From assembly GCF_003710805.1 (NCBI RefSeq), contig NZ_RHHB01000022.1:1-47643 (forward strand): 47,643 nucleotides of DNA, read 5' to 3'. Source of the DNA: Agromyces tardus (lineage in GTDB: Bacteria > Actinomycetota > Actinomycetes > Actinomycetales > Microbacteriaceae). The notes under the pieces were generated by a model. That model did no database searches and was not told the origin of the DNA. It saw nothing but the letters and a program-made list of their open reading frames with translations. This document shows, one piece after another, positions 16,886-27,388 of this stretch; position 1 is the stretch's first letter, and each line of letters starts with the position of its first letter. The translations under genes and the position numbers were made by a program.

Positions 16886-16957
16886 TGTGACAATTTCTGC
16901 GAAACTCTTGCATTCTGTGAGAACTCCTCGCTAAACTCACATAAACGCAGGAATGCA
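16886..16957 (+). promoter_or_regulatory. fruRKA promoter and operator region
   Basis: The -35 TTGCAT (16908-16913) and -10 TAAACT (16932-16937) are separated by 18 bases, an unusually recognisable promoter for this window. Around it sit TGTGA (16886-16890), TGTGAG (16916-16921) and CTCACA (16936-16941). The first two are 30 bases apart, and the last two form an inverted repeat flanking the -10. TGCATTC (16909-16915) and GAATGCA (16951-16957) form a further inverted pair. These are candidate half-sites for autoregulation by the DeoR-family product of the first gene. Confidence 0.65.
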
Positions 16958-16981
16958 GACAGACTCGGGCAAGGAGGCCAC

Positions 16982-17770
16982 ATGTACGCGATGGAGCGTC
17001 ACGAGCACATCCTCACCGCGCTCGGCCAGACGGGCCGGGTCTCGGTCGCCGGCCTCGCCGACGAGCTGCACGTCGCCGCAGAGACCATCCGCCGCGACCT
17101 CGACGCGCTCGAGCGCGCCGGCCACGTGCGACGGGTCCACGGCGGTGCCGTGAGCGCGTCGCGGGCGAGCCTCGCCGAGACCACCGTCATCGAGCGCACG
17201 GGTCACCGCACCGAGGCGAAGCGGGCGATCGCCCGGGCCGCGCTCGCACTCGTGCCGCCGACGTTCACCGGCTCCATCCTGCTCGACGCGGGCACGACCA
17301 CCGGGGCCCTCGCCGACGCGCTCGCCACCTGGCAGCCCGAGGCCGGCGTGCCGCCGCTCACCGTCTACACGAACTCCGTGCCGATCGCGGCGCTGCTGCA
17401 CGGCAACCCCAGCCTCGTCGTGCGCGTCATCGGTGGCACCGTGCGCGGCATCACGAGCGCCGCGGTCGGCCCGACGGCCGTCGCCCAGCTCGCCGACATC
17501 CGGCCCGACATCGCGTTCATCGGCACCAACGGGCTGAGCGCCGAGTTCGGCCTCTCCACCCCTGACGAGCTCGAGGCGCAGGTCAAGCGCACCATGGTCG
17601 ACCGCTCACGGCTCGCGGTCGTGCTCGTCGACGCATCCAAGCACGACGACGAGGCGCTGCACCGGTTCGCCTGCCTCGACGAGGTCGACGTGGTCATCAC
17701 CGACGCGCCCCCCGGCCCCGCGCTCGCGGAGGCGCTCGACGAAGCAGAAGTGGAGGTGCGGGTCGCATGA
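16982..17770 (+). CDS. fruR: DeoR-family regulator of the fructose operon
   Basis: The 262-residue protein has an N-terminal DeoR helix-turn-helix (about 5-57: RHEHILTALGQTGRVSVAG, then AAETIRRDLDALERAG) and a C-terminal DeoR effector domain (LLDAGTTTGALADAL, VRVIGGTVRG, FIGTNGL, VDASKHDD). It is predicted to repress the operon and to sense a fructose phosphate, as FruR/SugR proteins do in corynebacteria. The Shine-Dalgarno AAGGAGG sits 5 bases before ATG 16982. Its stop overlaps fruK as ATGA. Confidence 0.9.
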   Translation: MYAMERHEHILTALGQTGRVSVAGLADELHVAAETIRRDLDALERAGHVRRVHGGAVSASRASLAETTVIERTGHRTEAKRAIARAALALVPPTFTGSILLDAGTTTGALADALATWQPEAGVPPLTVYTNSVPIAALLHGNPSLVVRVIGGTVRGITSAAVGPTAVAQLADIRPDIAFIGTNGLSAEFGLSTPDELEAQVKRTMVDRSRLAVVLVDASKHDDEALHRFACLDEVDVVITDAPPGPALAEALDEAEVEVRVA

Positions 17771-18744
17771 TCGTCACGCTCACCGTGAACCCGTCGCTCG
17801 ACCGCACGGTCGAGCTCGCCCAGCCGCTCGAACGCGGCGAGGTGCAGCGCGTCGCCGCGAGCACCGAGGAGCCCGGGGGCAAGGGCGTCAACGTCACCCG
17901 CGCGCTCGCCGCATCCGGCGTCGACAGCATCGCGGTGCTGCCCGGCCGGGCCGACGACCCGCTGGTCGTCGCCCTGCACGCGGCGCAGCTGCCCGTCGCG
18001 GTCGTGCCGATCGCGGGCCGACTGCGGTCGAACCTCACGCTCACCGAGCCCGACGGCACCACGACGAAGCTCAACGAGCCCGGGCCGGTACTGTCGGCCG
18101 ACGAGCAGGCGGCGCTCGTCGACGAGGTCGTGCGACGGTCGGCGGATGCCACGTGGCTCGTGCTCGCCGGCTCACTGACCCCCGACCTCGCCGCCGACTT
18201 CTACGTGCGCGTCGTCCGCGCCGTGCGCGCCGCCGGACTCGACTGCCGCATCGCGGTCGACACCTCCGGCGCCCCGCTCGCCGCGCTCGTCGACTCCGGA
18301 GCGGACGTCGACCTCATCAAGCCGAACGGCGAGGAGCTCGCCGAGCTCGTCGGCGTCCCCGACGCAGACGTCGACGCGCTCGAGGCCGACCACGAGCGGG
18401 TCGCCGGCCTCGCAGCGGGGCTCGCGCCCCGCGGCATCCGCTCGGCCCTCGTGACCCTGGGCGCGGCCGGTGCCGTGCTCGTGACCGGCGAGGGAGCCTG
18501 GTTCGCCCCGGCTCCCCGCATCGTGCCCCGCAGCACGGTGGGAGCGGGCGACAGCTCGCTCGCCGGGTTCCTGCTCGCCGTGACCGAGGGAGCGGGGCCC
18601 GACCGGGCCCTCGCCCAAGCGGTCGCCCACGGGGCGGCCGCCGCCTCGCTTCCCGGCTCCGCGGTTCCCTCCCGGGAGCTCGCCGATGCATCCGCACTCA
18701 CCGCAACCCCGATCCGGGACGTCGTCGTCCCCACCCCCCTCTAG
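17767..18744 (+). CDS. fruK: 1-phosphofructokinase
   Basis: Phosphorylates fructose 1-phosphate, the product of the FruA transporter, to fructose 1,6-bisphosphate. It is a 325-residue PfkB-type ribokinase fold with the N-terminal VTLTVNPSLDRTVEL, the sugar-binding GGKGVNVTRAL and the C-terminal catalytic GAGDSSLAGFLLA, whose Asp is the base. It overlaps fruR by 4 bases and precedes fruA by 13 bases. One operon therefore supplies control, uptake and the first metabolic step. Confidence 0.93.
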   Translation: MIVTLTVNPSLDRTVELAQPLERGEVQRVAASTEEPGGKGVNVTRALAASGVDSIAVLPGRADDPLVVALHAAQLPVAVVPIAGRLRSNLTLTEPDGTTTKLNEPGPVLSADEQAALVDEVVRRSADATWLVLAGSLTPDLAADFYVRVVRAVRAAGLDCRIAVDTSGAPLAALVDSGADVDLIKPNGEELAELVGVPDADVDALEADHERVAGLAAGLAPRGIRSALVTLGAAGAVLVTGEGAWFAPAPRIVPRSTVGAGDSSLAGFLLAVTEGAGPDRALAQAVAHGAAAASLPGSAVPSRELADASALTATPIRDVVVPTPL

Positions 18745-18757
18745 GAGGAACCAGCAC

Positions 18758-20812
18758 ATGGATACCGTCATCGAACCCCGGCTCGTCGCCCTCGACGAGC
18801 AACTCGGCGCGACCAGCTCCGAGGTCATCCGAGCGCTCGCGGGCCTCGTGGTCGACGCGGGCCGCGCCGACGACGCCGAAGCGCTCTTCGCCGACGCCTG
18901 GGCGCGCGAGGAGAAGGACAGCACCGGCGTGCCCGGCGGCATCGCGATCCCGCACGCCAAGTCCGACGCGGTGAGCGTGCCCACACTCGCGGCGGCCCGG
19001 CTCCCCGTCGGCGTCGACTTCGGCTCGTTCGACGGGCCCGCCGACCTCATCTTCCTCATCGCGGTGCCGAAGGAGGCCACGCAGGACCACCTCGCGGTGC
19101 TCTCGACGCTCGCCCGCTCGCTCATCCGAGAGGACTTCGTCGCAGGGCTGCGCGCGGCCCCCGACGCCGAGGCGTTCGTGGCGCTCGTGAACGAGGCGCT
19201 CGCCCCGGTGGCCGAGCCGGCCCCTGCCGCAGCGGCCGTGCCCGCAGCGGCAGCAGGCGCAGCGGCAACGGCGGCAGGCGCAGCGGATGCCGCAGCCGCC
19301 ACCGGTGCCGCCAAGCCCGTGCTCGTCGCCGTCACCGCGTGCCCCACCGGCATCGCCCACACCTACATGGCGGCCGACGCCCTCTCGGCGGCGGCCGAGA
19401 AGGCCGGCGTCGAGCTGCACGTCGAGACGCAGGGCTCGTCGGGCGCGAAGCCCCTCGCCCCCGAGGTGATCGCGAGCGCGTCCGCCGCGATCTTCGCGGT
19501 CGACGTCGACGTGCGCGACAAGGCGCGGTTCGCGGGCAAGCCCGTGGTGCAGGTGCCGGTCAAGCGCGGCATCGACGACCCCGCCGGGCTCATCCGCGAG
19601 GCGCTCGCCGCGGCCGACAACCCCAACGCCGCTCGCGTCGCGGGCGACGCGGCCGCTGCCGGCGCCGCCACCTCGGCGAAGGAGGAGCATTTCGGGCAGA
19701 AGATCAAGCGCGTGCTGCTCACGGGCGTCAGCTACATGATCCCGTTCGTCGCAGGTGGTGGCCTGCTCATCGCCCTCGGCTTCCTGCTCGGCGGCTACGA
19801 CATCACCGCCAACGCGACCGAGATCGTGCTCGGCAACACGATCTTCAACCTGCCTCCGGGCGGCCTCGCCGAGTACTTCGGCGCGGTGTTCTTCTCGATC
19901 GGCGCGATCTCGATGGGCTTCCTGGTGCCGGCGCTCGCGGGCTACATCGCCTACGCGATCGCCGACCGTCCCGGTATCGCCCCCGGATTCGTGGTGGGCT
20001 CGGTGTCCGTGCTCATGGGCGCCGGCTTCCTCGGCGGCCTCGTGGGCGGCCTGCTCGCGGGCTACGTCGCCCTCTGGCTGACCCGCCTCTCGGTGCCGCG
20101 CTGGCTCGCCGGCCTGATGCCCGTCGTGATCATCCCGCTGCTCGGTTCGATCGCGGCATCCGGCCTCATGCTCGTCGTGTTCGGCGGACCCATCGCAGCC
20201 CTCACGAACGCCCTGAACGCCTGGCTCTCGGGCCTCACCGGCGCGAGCGCGATCGTGCTCGGCCTGATCCTCGGCGCCATGATGGGCTTCGACCTGGGTG
20301 GTCCGGTCAACAAGGTCGCCTACGCGTTCGCGGTCGCCGGCCTCAGCACGGGCTCGCCCGACAACCAGGCGCCGTGGATGATCATGGCCGCCGTCATGGC
20401 CGCCGGCATGGTGCCGCCGCTCGCGATGGCACTCGCCACCGTGCTCGACCGTCGCCTCTTCACCCCGGTGGAGCGCGAGAACGGCAAGGCGGCGTGGCTG
20501 CTCGGCGCCGCGTTCATCTCGGAGGGCGCGATCCCGTTCGCCGCGGCCGACCTGCTGCGCGTCATCCCGGCGACGGTCATCGGCGGTGCGATCGCGGGTG
20601 CGATCTGCATGGGCATGGGCGTCACCTCGCAGGCCCCCCACGGCGGCATCTTCGTGTTCTTCGCGATCGGCAACCTGCTCTGGTTCGTGCTCGCGATCGC
20701 CGCGGGCTCCGTCGCCGCCGCGCTCGTGGTCATCGCCCTCAAGCGCTGGGCGCACCGCCGCCCGGTCGAGGCGTCGGTGGGCGTGGCCGAGCCCCAGGTG
20801 GCCACGGCCTGA
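18758..20812 (+). CDS. fruA: PTS fructose transporter subunit IIABC
   Basis: A 684-residue single-chain PTS permease that imports fructose with phosphorylation to fructose 1-phosphate. The IIA domain (1-150) has the phospho-His motif IPHAKS with His66. An alanine-rich linker (about 152-184) leads to IIB, whose phospho-Cys motif TACPTGIAHTY has Cys195. IIC (about 305-670) has multiple membrane helices starting at VLLTGVSYMIPFVAGGGLL. No HPr or enzyme I gene lies in the window. AGGAGG precedes ATG 18758 at normal spacing; the start is further supported by the IIA fold beginning there. Confidence 0.95.
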   Translation: MDTVIEPRLVALDEQLGATSSEVIRALAGLVVDAGRADDAEALFADAWAREEKDSTGVPGGIAIPHAKSDAVSVPTLAAARLPVGVDFGSFDGPADLIFLIAVPKEATQDHLAVLSTLARSLIREDFVAGLRAAPDAEAFVALVNEALAPVAEPAPAAAAVPAAAAGAAATAAGAADAAAATGAAKPVLVAVTACPTGIAHTYMAADALSAAAEKAGVELHVETQGSSGAKPLAPEVIASASAAIFAVDVDVRDKARFAGKPVVQVPVKRGIDDPAGLIREALAAADNPNAARVAGDAAAAGAATSAKEEHFGQKIKRVLLTGVSYMIPFVAGGGLLIALGFLLGGYDITANATEIVLGNTIFNLPPGGLAEYFGAVFFSIGAISMGFLVPALAGYIAYAIADRPGIAPGFVVGSVSVLMGAGFLGGLVGGLLAGYVALWLTRLSVPRWLAGLMPVVIIPLLGSIAASGLMLVVFGGPIAALTNALNAWLSGLTGASAIVLGLILGAMMGFDLGGPVNKVAYAFAVAGLSTGSPDNQAPWMIMAAVMAAGMVPPLAMALATVLDRRLFTPVERENGKAAWLLGAAFISEGAIPFAAADLLRVIPATVIGGAIAGAICMGMGVTSQAPHGGIFVFFAIGNLLWFVLAIAAGSVAAALVVIALKRWAHRRPVEASVGVAEPQVATA

Positions 20813-20834
20813 GCCGCTCCGCCTGATCCGATCC

Positions 20835-20864
20835 GACGGCCGGTCCCTCGCGGGGCCGGCCGTC
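20835..20864 (+). terminator. Terminator between fruA and pirin (bidirectional)
   Basis: A 13-pair stem with one G-T wobble (GACGGCCGGTCCC with GGGGCCGGCCGTC) and a TCGC loop. It lies 22 bases after the fruA stop and 5 bases from the pirin stop, so it can serve both converging genes. Confidence 0.75.
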
Positions 20865-20869
20865 GGCGT

Positions 20870-21880
20870 TCAGCGTCGCGGCTTCAGCCGCACCGTGGGG
20901 AGTTCGGGCGCGGGGAGGGGCCTGCCCTCGTACCCGGAGACGGTGCCGAACGGGCCGTCGGGGTCGTTGCGGTCGATCACGTCGGACTGCCACCGGCGGC
21001 GGAACTCGACGACCTCGTCGTGCGACCGCCCGATGAAGTTCCACCACATCACGAGCTCCTCGCCGAAGGGCACGCCGCCGAGCAGCACGACCCGTGCGGG
21101 CCCGTCGACTGCGGTGAGCCGCACCCGGTCGCGGCCCGGCTCCAGGTAGGCGAGCTCGCTCCAGGCCACCTCGGTGGCCTCGTCGGCGCCGGCCGCCTCG
21201 AGGCGCACCGGCCCCAGGTCGACGAGCACGCCGTGCTCGAACGCGGGGTCGAGCGCGAGCTCGACGACGCCGCCCGCGGGAAGGTCGACCTGCGCCCCGA
21301 GCAGCGGTGAGAAGACGGTGACGGCCGAGGATGCCGCATCCGTCGCGCTGCCCGCGAGCTCGCCGACGAACACCCGCACGGTGGCATCGCCGACCGCGAA
21401 CGGCGTGGTGTCGGCGTGCTCGAAGAACGGCGCGACGTGGCGGGATGCGTCGGGGAGCGCAACCCACAGCTGCACGCCGTGCAGGCGCGTGGTGCCGGGA
21501 GTGGAGACCTCGGAGTGGGAGATGCCCCGCCCCGCGGTCATCAGGTTCACGGAACCGGGGCGCACGAGTTCGTGGCTGCCGGCGGAATCGCGGTGCTCGA
21601 TCTCGCCCTCGAAGAGCCAGCTCACGGTCTGCAGTCCGGTGTGCGGGTGCGGCGGCACGACCATGCCGCCGGTGAGGGCGACGTCGTCGGGCCCGTAGTG
21701 GTCGGCGAAGCACCACGCGCCGATCGTGGTGCGACCGCGCTGGGGGAGCGTGCGGCGCACGGGCATCGCGCGAGGACCGCCCAGCGGCACCTCGCGGTAC
21801 TCGAGCACCTGCACCACCGGGCCGGTCGGCACGTCGGCCGCGCACAGCAGTTCGACGGGGTCGCGTTCCAGGTTGCTCAT
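20870..21880 (-). CDS. Pirin family protein
   Basis: The 336-residue bicupin has the N-terminal pirin domain with metal-binding PPHPHTGLQTVSWLFEGE and GSVNLMTAGRGISHSE, and a C-terminal cupin (LGAQVDLPAGG onwards). Pirins are cytoplasmic iron-binding proteins; some oxidise quercetin and others regulate enzymes such as pyruvate dehydrogenase, so the substrate is open. The stop faces the fruA terminator. The ATG at 21880 has TAGGAT exactly 6 bases upstream and no Shine-Dalgarno. Confidence 0.9.
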   Translation of the reverse strand: MSNLERDPVELLCAADVPTGPVVQVLEYREVPLGGPRAMPVRRTLPQRGRTTIGAWCFADHYGPDDVALTGGMVVPPHPHTGLQTVSWLFEGEIEHRDSAGSHELVRPGSVNLMTAGRGISHSEVSTPGTTRLHGVQLWVALPDASRHVAPFFEHADTTPFAVGDATVRVFVGELAGSATDAASSAVTVFSPLLGAQVDLPAGGVVELALDPAFEHGVLVDLGPVRLEAAGADEATEVAWSELAYLEPGRDRVRLTAVDGPARVVLLGGVPFGEELVMWWNFIGRSHDEVVEFRRRWQSDVIDRNDPDGPFGTVSGYEGRPLPAPELPTVRLKPRR

Positions 21881-21886
21881 GCCGGA

Positions 21887-21892
21887 ATCCTA
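21887..21892 (-). promoter_or_regulatory. -10 box of the pirin gene (leaderless)
   Basis: TAGGAT on the minus strand with 6 bases to the ATG at 21880. Confidence 0.65.
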
Positions 21893-22008
21893 CGCGGGGC
21901 GGCCGACCCGGCGACGGGTCGACGGGGCCGCTCCGGCCCGTGCGCTGGGCCCGCGACAGGCGACAGCGCCTCGGCGGGTCCTCCCTCGGCAGCGGATGCC
22001 GCGCGCAC

Positions 22009-22014
22009 TAGCAT
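22009..22014 (+). promoter_or_regulatory. -10 box of the lipoprotein gene (leaderless)
   Basis: TAGCAT, 6 bases before ATG 22021. The GTG at 22015, directly after the hexamer, would lie upstream of the transcript start, so ATG is the initiator. Confidence 0.65.
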
Positions 22015-22020
22015 GTGACC

Positions 22021-22470
22021 ATGGCTCAGCACACCGGCGTCAGCCGCCTCCTGCTCATCGGCACCGTGTTCGCCTCCGCGCTCGTGCTCACGGGGTGCGC
22101 GCCGGGGTCCGGTCCCGTCACGGACTACCCCGGACTGCCGGTCGTCAACGAGGAGCTCGACCCCGGCGTGCCCATCGAGGAGCCCACGGGCGACGAGCCG
22201 TTCGTGCAGTACCTCGGCGACGGAGGCCGCCTGGCCGTGACCATCTGGGGCTCGTCGACGTGCCCGGTCGTGGGCAAGGACCTCGTCGTCACCGCGAAGG
22301 CCCACGAGGGCAACGCCGTGGAGGTCGTGCTGCCCGAACCCGACAACGGCCCCTGCACCATGGACTTCGTTCCCCACACCACCGAGTTCTCGACGCCCTA
22401 CGACGTCACGACCACGAAGCCGCTCGAGGTCACGATCGGCGACGCGGTGGTCACGGTGCCCATCAAGTAG
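22021..22470 (+). CDS. Secreted lipoprotein of unknown function
   Basis: The 149-residue protein has a signal peptide ending in the lipobox LTGC (lipidated Cys26). The mature domain is about 120 residues, with Cys in STCPVVG and NGPCTMDF likely forming a disulfide, and a beta-rich pattern. Proteins of this layout are common in Microbacteriaceae and unassigned. The gene converges on an ACT-domain gene with only 12 bases between the two stops. Confidence 0.8.
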   Translation: MAQHTGVSRLLLIGTVFASALVLTGCAPGSGPVTDYPGLPVVNEELDPGVPIEEPTGDEPFVQYLGDGGRLAVTIWGSSTCPVVGKDLVVTAKAHEGNAVEVVLPEPDNGPCTMDFVPHTTEFSTPYDVTTTKPLEVTIGDAVVTVPIK

Positions 22471-22482
22471 CCTCGCCGCGCG

Positions 22483-23004
22483 TCAGGGCGCCTCGCCGAC
22501 CGAGAGGTCGACGAAGAGCTCGCTCGCGACCAGCTCGAGGTCGGCGCGCACGTCGGCGGGGTCCACCCCGGGCGGGACCCGCACGAGGATGTGCGCCTCG
22601 AACAGCTGCCCGCCCGCCATCGGCGCGTCGCGCCGCTCGGTGGTGATCGACTCGATGCTGAGGCCGTGCCGTGCGAGCGCCGACGAGACGTCGCGCACGA
22701 TCCCGGGATGATCGCTGCCGATGAGGTCGAGCCGCAGGTGCGGCCACGCCGCCGACGCGGAGGTCTCGTCACTGCCGGGGTGGGCGCTCACCTCCATGAG
22801 TCCCTCGAGCCCGTCGAGCGCCTCGCGAAGCGACGCGGCGTGCTCCGCGGGAACGGTCACGACGACGATCCCCGCGAACTGGCCGGCGAGCTCGGCCATC
22901 TGGCTCTGCTCCCAGTTGCCGCCGTGTGCGGCGACGACGTCGGCGAGCGCCTCGACGAGTCCGGCGCGGTCGTCGCCGATGACGGTGAGCACGAGTCTGG
23001 GCAT
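22483..23004 (-). CDS. Double ACT-domain protein (GcvR-like)
   Basis: The 173-residue protein is two ACT domains: residues 1-75 (RLVLTVIGDDRAGLVEALAD, WEQSQMAELAGQFAGIVVV) and about 90-165 (HLRLDLIGSDHPGIVRDVSS, then IESITTER). This layout is that of GcvR-like glycine cleavage repressors and of stand-alone amino acid sensors. There is no DNA-binding domain, so it would act through a partner. MPRL at 23004 is the natural domain start. TTGGAT lies 6 bases upstream, a weak -10 match. Confidence 0.8.
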   Translation of the reverse strand: MPRLVLTVIGDDRAGLVEALADVVAAHGGNWEQSQMAELAGQFAGIVVVTVPAEHAASLREALDGLEGLMEVSAHPGSDETSASAAWPHLRLDLIGSDHPGIVRDVSSALARHGLSIESITTERRDAPMAGGQLFEAHILVRVPPGVDPADVRADLELVASELFVDLSVGEAP

Positions 23005-23194
23005 GCGTGCATCCAACCACGGACCCTCGGCCGCGGTCGAGTGCCGCGGCATCCGCTCGGACCGCCGCGACGCATGACCGCGACGGTCGGCGCACAACCG
23101 ATGCGCCCACGGCGAACACGCGCCCACCGCCCGGGTGCGGTCGTTACCGTTGATGTATCGACGCCCCTGCCCAAGGGGTCGTGAGGAGTTGAGG
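23005..23194. promoter_or_regulatory. Divergent control region of the ACT-domain gene and clpC
   Basis: 190 bases. A possible minus-strand -10 is TTGGAT (23011-23016, 6 bases from the ACT start). A possible plus-strand -10 for clpC is TACCGT (23145-23150), giving a leader of about 38 bases that includes CCCCTGCCCAAGGGG, a small 5-bp hairpin. I do not see a convincing CtsR, HspR or ClgR operator. Confidence 0.4.
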
Positions 23195-25717
<2,523 letters not shown>

Positions 25718-25740
25718 TCGCTCGACACGATCGAACCGGC

Positions 25741-25766
25741 GGGGCGGATGCTGCGGCATCCGCCCC
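25741..25766 (+). terminator. clpC terminator
   Basis: GGGGCGGATGC and GCATCCGCCCC form an 11-bp perfect stem with a TGCG loop, 23 bases after the stop. The stem is built from the GGATGC/GCATCC oligomer common in this window. Confidence 0.8.
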
Positions 25767-25821
25767 GTCGTCGTGCGTGCCGTCGTCGGTGCGAGCGTCG
25801 GTCGGCGGCATCCGTCGGCAA

Positions 25822-25827
25822 TAGCAT
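25822..25827 (+). promoter_or_regulatory. -10 box of the acetyltransferase gene (leaderless)
   Basis: TAGCAT with 6 bases to the GTG at 25834. No Shine-Dalgarno is seen. Confidence 0.65.
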
Positions 25828-25833
25828 TGGCGG

Positions 25834-26337
25834 GTGACCGACTACACGGTGCGCCGCGCGCGCACGAGCGATGTGCCGAAGATCGTCGCGCTCGTGGAGC
25901 CGCTCGTCGCCCGACGCATCCTGCTCGGCAAGGAGCGGGTCGACCTCTACGGGTCGGTGCAGGAGTTCCGCATCGCCGAGTCGGCCGACGGCGAGGTCAT
26001 CGGATGCGGCGCGCTGCACGTGATGTGGGAGGACCTCGGCGAGGTGCGCACGCTCGCGGTCGACGACGCATGGCTCGGACACGGGGTCGGACACGCGCTG
26101 CTCGACGCCCTCGAGCACGATGCACGCGAGCTCGGGCTGTCGCGTCTGTTCTGCCTCACCTTCGAGGTCGACTTCTTCGGCCGGCACGGCTTCGAGGACA
26201 TGGGGTCCGAGACGGTCGACCCGTCGCTCTACGCCGAGCTCGTGCGCTCGCACGACGAGGGCGTCGCGGAGTTCCTCGACCTCGCTCGCGTCAAGCAGAA
26301 CACCCTCGGCAACACGCGCATGCTCAAGCGGCTCTGA
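25834..26337 (+). CDS. Short amino-acid N-acetyltransferase (GNAT; N-acetylglutamate synthase type)
   Basis: The 167-residue protein is a single GNAT domain with RRARTSDVPKIVALVEPLV at the N-terminus, EVRTLAVDDAWLGHGVGHALL as the acetyl-CoA binding region and FEVDFFGRHGFEDM near the end. This resembles the short ArgA-type enzymes of actinobacteria (Rv2747 in Mycobacterium), which acetylate glutamate or glutamine for arginine synthesis without a kinase-like domain. No arg genes lie nearby, so the substrate is inferred only from the family. The start is GTG at 25834, set by the -10 box. Confidence 0.8.
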   Translation: MTDYTVRRARTSDVPKIVALVEPLVARRILLGKERVDLYGSVQEFRIAESADGEVIGCGALHVMWEDLGEVRTLAVDDAWLGHGVGHALLDALEHDARELGLSRLFCLTFEVDFFGRHGFEDMGSETVDPSLYAELVRSHDEGVAEFLDLARVKQNTLGNTRMLKRL

Positions 26338-26463
26338 ACGCTCCAGGGGCCGCCTCGCCGCCGTTCCGGTCCCCGCGGTCTCGGCCTCCGCTCCGTTCCT
26401 GAGCGCTGCCTGCGGGGCGTGGGGCGCGCCGAGCGGATGCCGCCCGCCGGGCGGGCGCGGCCG

Positions 26464-26469
26464 TACCCT
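26464..26469 (+). promoter_or_regulatory. -10 box of the anchored beta-domain protein gene (leaderless)
   Basis: TACCCT with 6 bases to ATG 26476. The in-frame GTG in between would lie upstream of the transcript. Confidence 0.6.
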
Positions 26470-26475
26470 GTGAGC

Positions 26476-27114
26476 ATGTCGACGAACCCCACCCCGACAG
26501 GCCGTCTGTCGCCGCAGGTGTACCGCCGTCGGCGGCTCGTCGTGCTGCTCGGACTCATCGCCGTCATCGTGGCGATCGTGCTCATCATCGTGCGCCCGGG
26601 CTCCAGTCAGGGCGACGAGCCCGAGCCGTCGGCGCCCGCGACGACGACCGCGACGCCCGAGACGGCGCCGCCAACGGCGATCCCGACGGAGCCCACCGCG
26701 GCCGACGGCGACGCCTGCACCGACAAGCAGGTCTCGGTCGAGGCGATCACCGACAAGACCGAGTACGCAGTGGGCGAGCAGCCGCAGCTCTCGGTCACCA
26801 TCATGAACACGGGCAAGAACGTGTGCGTGCTCAACGCGGGCACGAAGGCGCAGGTGTTCACGATCACGAGCGGCGACGACGTCTACTGGAGGTCGACGGA
26901 CTGCCAGGTCGACCCCATCGACGCGGAGGTGTCCCTCACGCCGGGCACCCCGATCAGTTCGACCGTGCCGATCATCTGGGACCGCACCCGCTCGAGCCCC
27001 GACACGTGCCAGGGCGGTCGTGAGGCTGCGCCGGCGGGCGGTGCGTCGTACCATCTCGCGGTCTCGGTCGACGGGTTCGAATCGGCCACGACGAAGCAGT
27101 TCCTGCTGTACTGA
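26476..27114 (+). CDS. Membrane-anchored protein with extracytoplasmic beta domain
   Basis: The 212-residue protein has a short basic cytoplasmic N-terminus, one membrane helix (about 23-42, VVLLGLIAVIVAIVLIIV) and a Thr/Pro/Ala-rich linker to about residue 78. The rest is a compact beta-rich domain starting near VSVEAITDKTEYAVGEQPQL, with Cys in DACTDK, NVCVLN, TDCQVD and DTCQGG likely forming disulfides. The fold pattern looks immunoglobulin-like, similar to DUF4232-type domains. I do not recognise a specific role. Acetyltransferase and SseB-like neighbours give no hint. Confidence 0.75.
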   Translation: MSTNPTPTGRLSPQVYRRRRLVVLLGLIAVIVAIVLIIVRPGSSQGDEPEPSAPATTTATPETAPPTAIPTEPTAADGDACTDKQVSVEAITDKTEYAVGEQPQLSVTIMNTGKNVCVLNAGTKAQVFTITSGDDVYWRSTDCQVDPIDAEVSLTPGTPISSTVPIIWDRTRSSPDTCQGGREAAPAGGASYHLAVSVDGFESATTKQFLLY

Positions 27115-27376
27115 CGCATCGGGGGCGCTGCCGACCGGGCGACGTCGAGGATTTGCGCCGGCACCGTGGGGTCTACGAGAACGCCGGCGTCTTCGTCGAC
27201 TCCCCGGACCCTCACGATCCGGCTGCGTGATCAGCGTAGGTCACGAACAGGTCACGGAGGCTGTGAGTTCGCCCCTGAAAAGGGGGGACACAGGTCGTGT
27301 CGTGTCGGTCGCCACGCGGCGGCGAGGTGGCCGCGGCATCGCCGGCGGGCGTGGGCGGCCCGCGGCATCCGCTGGG
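27115..27376. other. Intergenic stretch with a short direct repeat
   Basis: 262 bases before the SseB-like -10 box. The only structure seen is GGTCACG twice at an 11-base pitch (27239-27245 and 27250-27256) and a small CCCCTGAAAAGGGG hairpin near 27272. No gene is evident. Confidence 0.5.
27239..27256 (+). repeat. GGTCACG direct repeat at helical spacing
   Basis: Two copies of GGTCACG start 11 bases apart, 133 bases upstream of the SseB-like start. This would suit a dimeric binding protein on one face of the helix, but there is no other support. Confidence 0.4.
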
Positions 27377-27382
27377 TAGGCT
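27377..27382 (+). promoter_or_regulatory. -10 box of the SseB-like gene (leaderless)
   Basis: TAGGCT with 6 bases to ATG 27389. Confidence 0.65.
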
Positions 27383-27388
27383 GGTGGG

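Larger units (their letters stand above)
16661..16907. other. Intergenic region between cls and the fruR promoter
   Basis: It contains two hairpins (16805-16827 and 16842-16862) in GC-rich DNA. The composition shifts sharply near 16885 to AT-richer DNA carrying the fru operon control region. I see no gene. Confidence 0.6.

Noticed and set aside
16694..16981. N-terminal extension of FruR through the operator region
   Set aside because: It would translate the promoter and operator; AAGGAGG before ATG 16982 and the family start decide the matter.
18698..20755. Minus-strand open frame of 685 codons opposite fruA
   Set aside because: Antisense to a fruA gene with all active-site motifs; residue pattern is that of a shadow frame.
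27181..27300. Possible c-di-AMP or other riboswitch before the SseB-like gene
   Set aside because: Only a short direct repeat and a 4-bp hairpin are present, and the gene appears leaderless, so no room remains for a riboswitch in its transcript.
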